A stretch of 15,513 bases of DNA from Pseudobdellovibrionaceae bacterium (GTDB taxonomy: Bacteria; Bdellovibrionota; Bdellovibrionia; Bdellovibrionales; JAMPXM01), in NCBI GenBank assembly GCA_913776405.1, contig CAJYOV010000147.1, positions 1 to 15,513 of the forward strand. The letters run 5' to 3'. The position numbers and the translations under genes were made by a program. Every line of letters begins with the position of its first letter. Within the stretch, counting starts at the first letter, position 1. The notes under the pieces were generated by a model that did no database searches, was not told where the DNA came from, and saw only the letters and a program-made list of their open reading frames with translations. Positions 14,352 to 15,513 of this stretch are shown here, one piece after another.

Positions 14352-15242
14352 ATGTCTATTTCAGCTTCAATGGTGAAAGAGCTCCGCGAAAAAACTAGCG
14401 CGGGCATGATGGATTGCAAAAAAGCCCTCGCTGAAACGAACGGTGACTTCGACAAAGCTGTCGATTGGCTCCGCGCAAAAGGCTTGAGCTCGGCTGCGAA
14501 AAAAGCAGGCCGCGTTGCTTCTGAAGGTACTGTTTTCGCAGTATCGAACGGCAAAGCTGGCGTTGTTGGCGAAGTGAACTCAGAAACAGACTTCGTTGCT
14601 CGTAACGACGCGTTCAAAGCGTTCGTTGCTGAACTCGGTCAAGTCGTTATGGCGAACCCAGCCTCTGCAGACGCTGCGACTCTCAAAATGAAGTCAGGCA
14701 AAACAGTCGAAGAAGCAGCAAAAGAAATGGTTGCGACGATCGGTGAGAACATCGTTCTTCGCCGCGCAACGAAGTATGAACTTCAAGGCGACGGCGTTGT
14801 TCACTCGTACCTCCACGGCGAAGGCAAAATCGGCGTTCTCGTAGAGATCGGTGGCGCAGACACAGCTGAGACGCGCGCATTCGCACAAGACGTTTGCTTG
14901 CACATCGCTGCAATGAACCCACGCGCGATCACAGCTGACCAAATGCCAGCTGACCTCGTTGCGAAAGAAAAAGAAGTTTTGACTGCAAAAGCGATCGAGC
15001 AAGGCAAGAAGCCAGAGATGATCGACAAGATCATCGAAGGCCAAATCCGTAAGTTCTTGGCTGAGTCGTGCTTGATGGACCAAGCGTTCGTTAAGAACCC
15101 GGACATCAAAGTTTCTGAGCGTGCAAAACAAGCTGGCGCCGGCACAACCGTTCGTCGCTTCACACGCTACGAACTCGGTGAAGGCATCGAGAAAAAAGTT
15201 GAAGACTTCGCAGCAGAAGTCGCAGCGCAAATTAAGAACTAA
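14352..15242 (+). CDS. tsf: Translation elongation factor Ts
   Basis: EF-Ts recycles EF-Tu by exchanging GDP for GTP during translation in the cytoplasm. The 296 residues fit the family. The N-terminal UBA-like module with VKELREKTSAGMMDCKKAL (8-26) and the EF-Tu-contacting TDFVARN (79-85) are intact. Further on come HIAAMNPRAI and the C-terminal module. Two tandem Shine-Dalgarno-like elements precede the ATG: AAGGAGGA at 14333-14340 and AAGGA at 14340-14344, the latter at ideal spacing. This suggests very strong initiation. A small hairpin GGGAA/TTCCC (14305-14320) stands just upstream. The gene follows rpsB across a strong terminator and is itself followed by a terminator before pyrH. Confidence 0.98.
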   Translation: MSISASMVKELREKTSAGMMDCKKALAETNGDFDKAVDWLRAKGLSSAAKKAGRVASEGTVFAVSNGKAGVVGEVNSETDFVARNDAFKAFVAELGQVVMANPASADAATLKMKSGKTVEEAAKEMVATIGENIVLRRATKYELQGDGVVHSYLHGEGKIGVLVEIGGADTAETRAFAQDVCLHIAAMNPRAITADQMPADLVAKEKEVLTAKAIEQGKKPEMIDKIIEGQIRKFLAESCLMDQAFVKNPDIKVSERAKQAGAGTTVRRFTRYELGEGIEKKVEDFAAEVAAQIKN

Positions 15243-15256
15243 TTTTCGCTCTCTCG

Positions 15257-15284
15257 AAGGCCGACGAAAAGTCGGCCTTTCTCT
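15257..15284 (+). terminator. Intrinsic terminator after tsf
   Basis: AAGGCCGAC (15257-15265) pairs perfectly with GTCGGCCTT (15271-15279) around the loop GAAAA. The downstream tract is TTTCTCT, weaker than the other terminators here, so some read-through into pyrH is expected. Confidence 0.85.
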
Positions 15285-15332
15285 ATCCGCTTCAGGTCAA
15301 TTCACGTTCTCGATTCTTGTGGAGTGATAGCT

Positions 15333-15513
15333 ATGGCACGTTCAGCGTTTAAGCGCGTTCTTCTGAAACTTAGCGGCGAGGCACTCGCGGGCGATCAGGG
15401 TTTCGGCATCAATGCGCAAGTGATCAATAGCATCGCTCAAGGTGTCAAAGCCGCGCACGAAACAGGCGTCGAAATGGGTTGGTGATCGGGCATTCTTCCA
15501 GGTGTCATGCCTA
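15333..15513 (+). CDS. pyrH: UMP kinase, 5' part, frame broken near window end
   Basis: UMP kinase phosphorylates UMP to UDP in pyrimidine nucleotide synthesis. The start [20 protein letters not shown] is the classic N-terminus of bacterial PyrH, and the position after rpsB-tsf is the usual one. GGAG lies eight bases before the ATG. After ETGVEMG the frame runs into a TGA at 15483-15485. The family continues with GVVIGGGNIFRG; losing one G from GGTGTGGTGATC gives exactly the observed GGTTGGTGATC. The following bases still resemble the expected codons but with more gaps. This pattern fits low-quality sequence at a contig end better than a real pseudogene. The remaining three quarters of the gene are outside the window. 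Confidence 0.88.

Noticed and set aside
14694..15230. 178-codon ORF antisense to tsf
   Set aside because: Shadow of a highly conserved gene; composition is skewed to Phe, Cys and Asn.
1..15513. Search for mobile elements, CRISPR repeats, tRNA/rRNA genes and toxin-antitoxin pairs
   Set aside because: No transposase or integrase motifs, no regularly spaced repeats and no RNA gene signatures were seen on either strand.

Overview
This 15.5 kb window is a gene-dense piece of a Gram-negative chromosome. Envelope genes are abundant: a TonB-dependent receptor, a TonB protein, an outer-membrane barrel, two lipoproteins and two proteins with signal peptides. Moderate GC, the rpsB-tsf-pyrH order and a CFI-box C-terminal domain would suit a Bdellovibrio-like or other deltaproteobacterial-grade lineage. 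That placement is an inference; no single gene proves it. I see no insertion sequence, phage, CRISPR array, tRNA or rRNA.

Layout. (1) 1-2474, + strand: the 3' part of a TonB-dependent receptor, then a TonB energy transducer, ending in a terminator that works in both directions. (2) 2495-4800, - strand: a cysteine-rich lipoprotein, an outer-membrane barrel protein and an unlisted 43-residue very basic protein, all read toward that same terminator. (3) 4801-4986: a divergent intergenic region with overlapping palindromes over a candidate promoter. (4) 4987-10945, + strand: galU, a secreted protein of unknown function, priA, a zinc-ribbon/CFI-box protein and an FAD oxidoreductase, then a terminator. 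The first three genes overlap by ATGA and are probably translationally coupled. (5) 10972-12612, - strand: a small periplasmic protein and a lipoprotein with its own terminator. (6) 12613-13269: 657 bases without a convincing gene but with much potential secondary structure. It holds a ~117-base nested inverted repeat and a probable rpsB leader RNA. (7) 13270-15513, + strand: rpsB, a strong hairpin terminator, tsf, a second terminator and the 5' end of pyrH. The pyrH frame breaks about 35 bases before the window edge in a way that looks like poor sequence at a contig end.

The housekeeping genes (galU, priA, rpsB, tsf, pyrH) are identified firmly from motifs. The receptor and TonB protein form an obvious pair, although no exbB or exbD is present. 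The other envelope proteins can be described but not given a function. I found no clearly new multi-gene system. The best candidates for undescribed biology are the palindromic operator region at 4815-4872, the nested inverted repeat at 12642-12758, the rpsB leader with its sequestered ribosome binding site, the 43-residue basic protein, and the protein joining a CxxC-CxxC head to a CFI-box tail.
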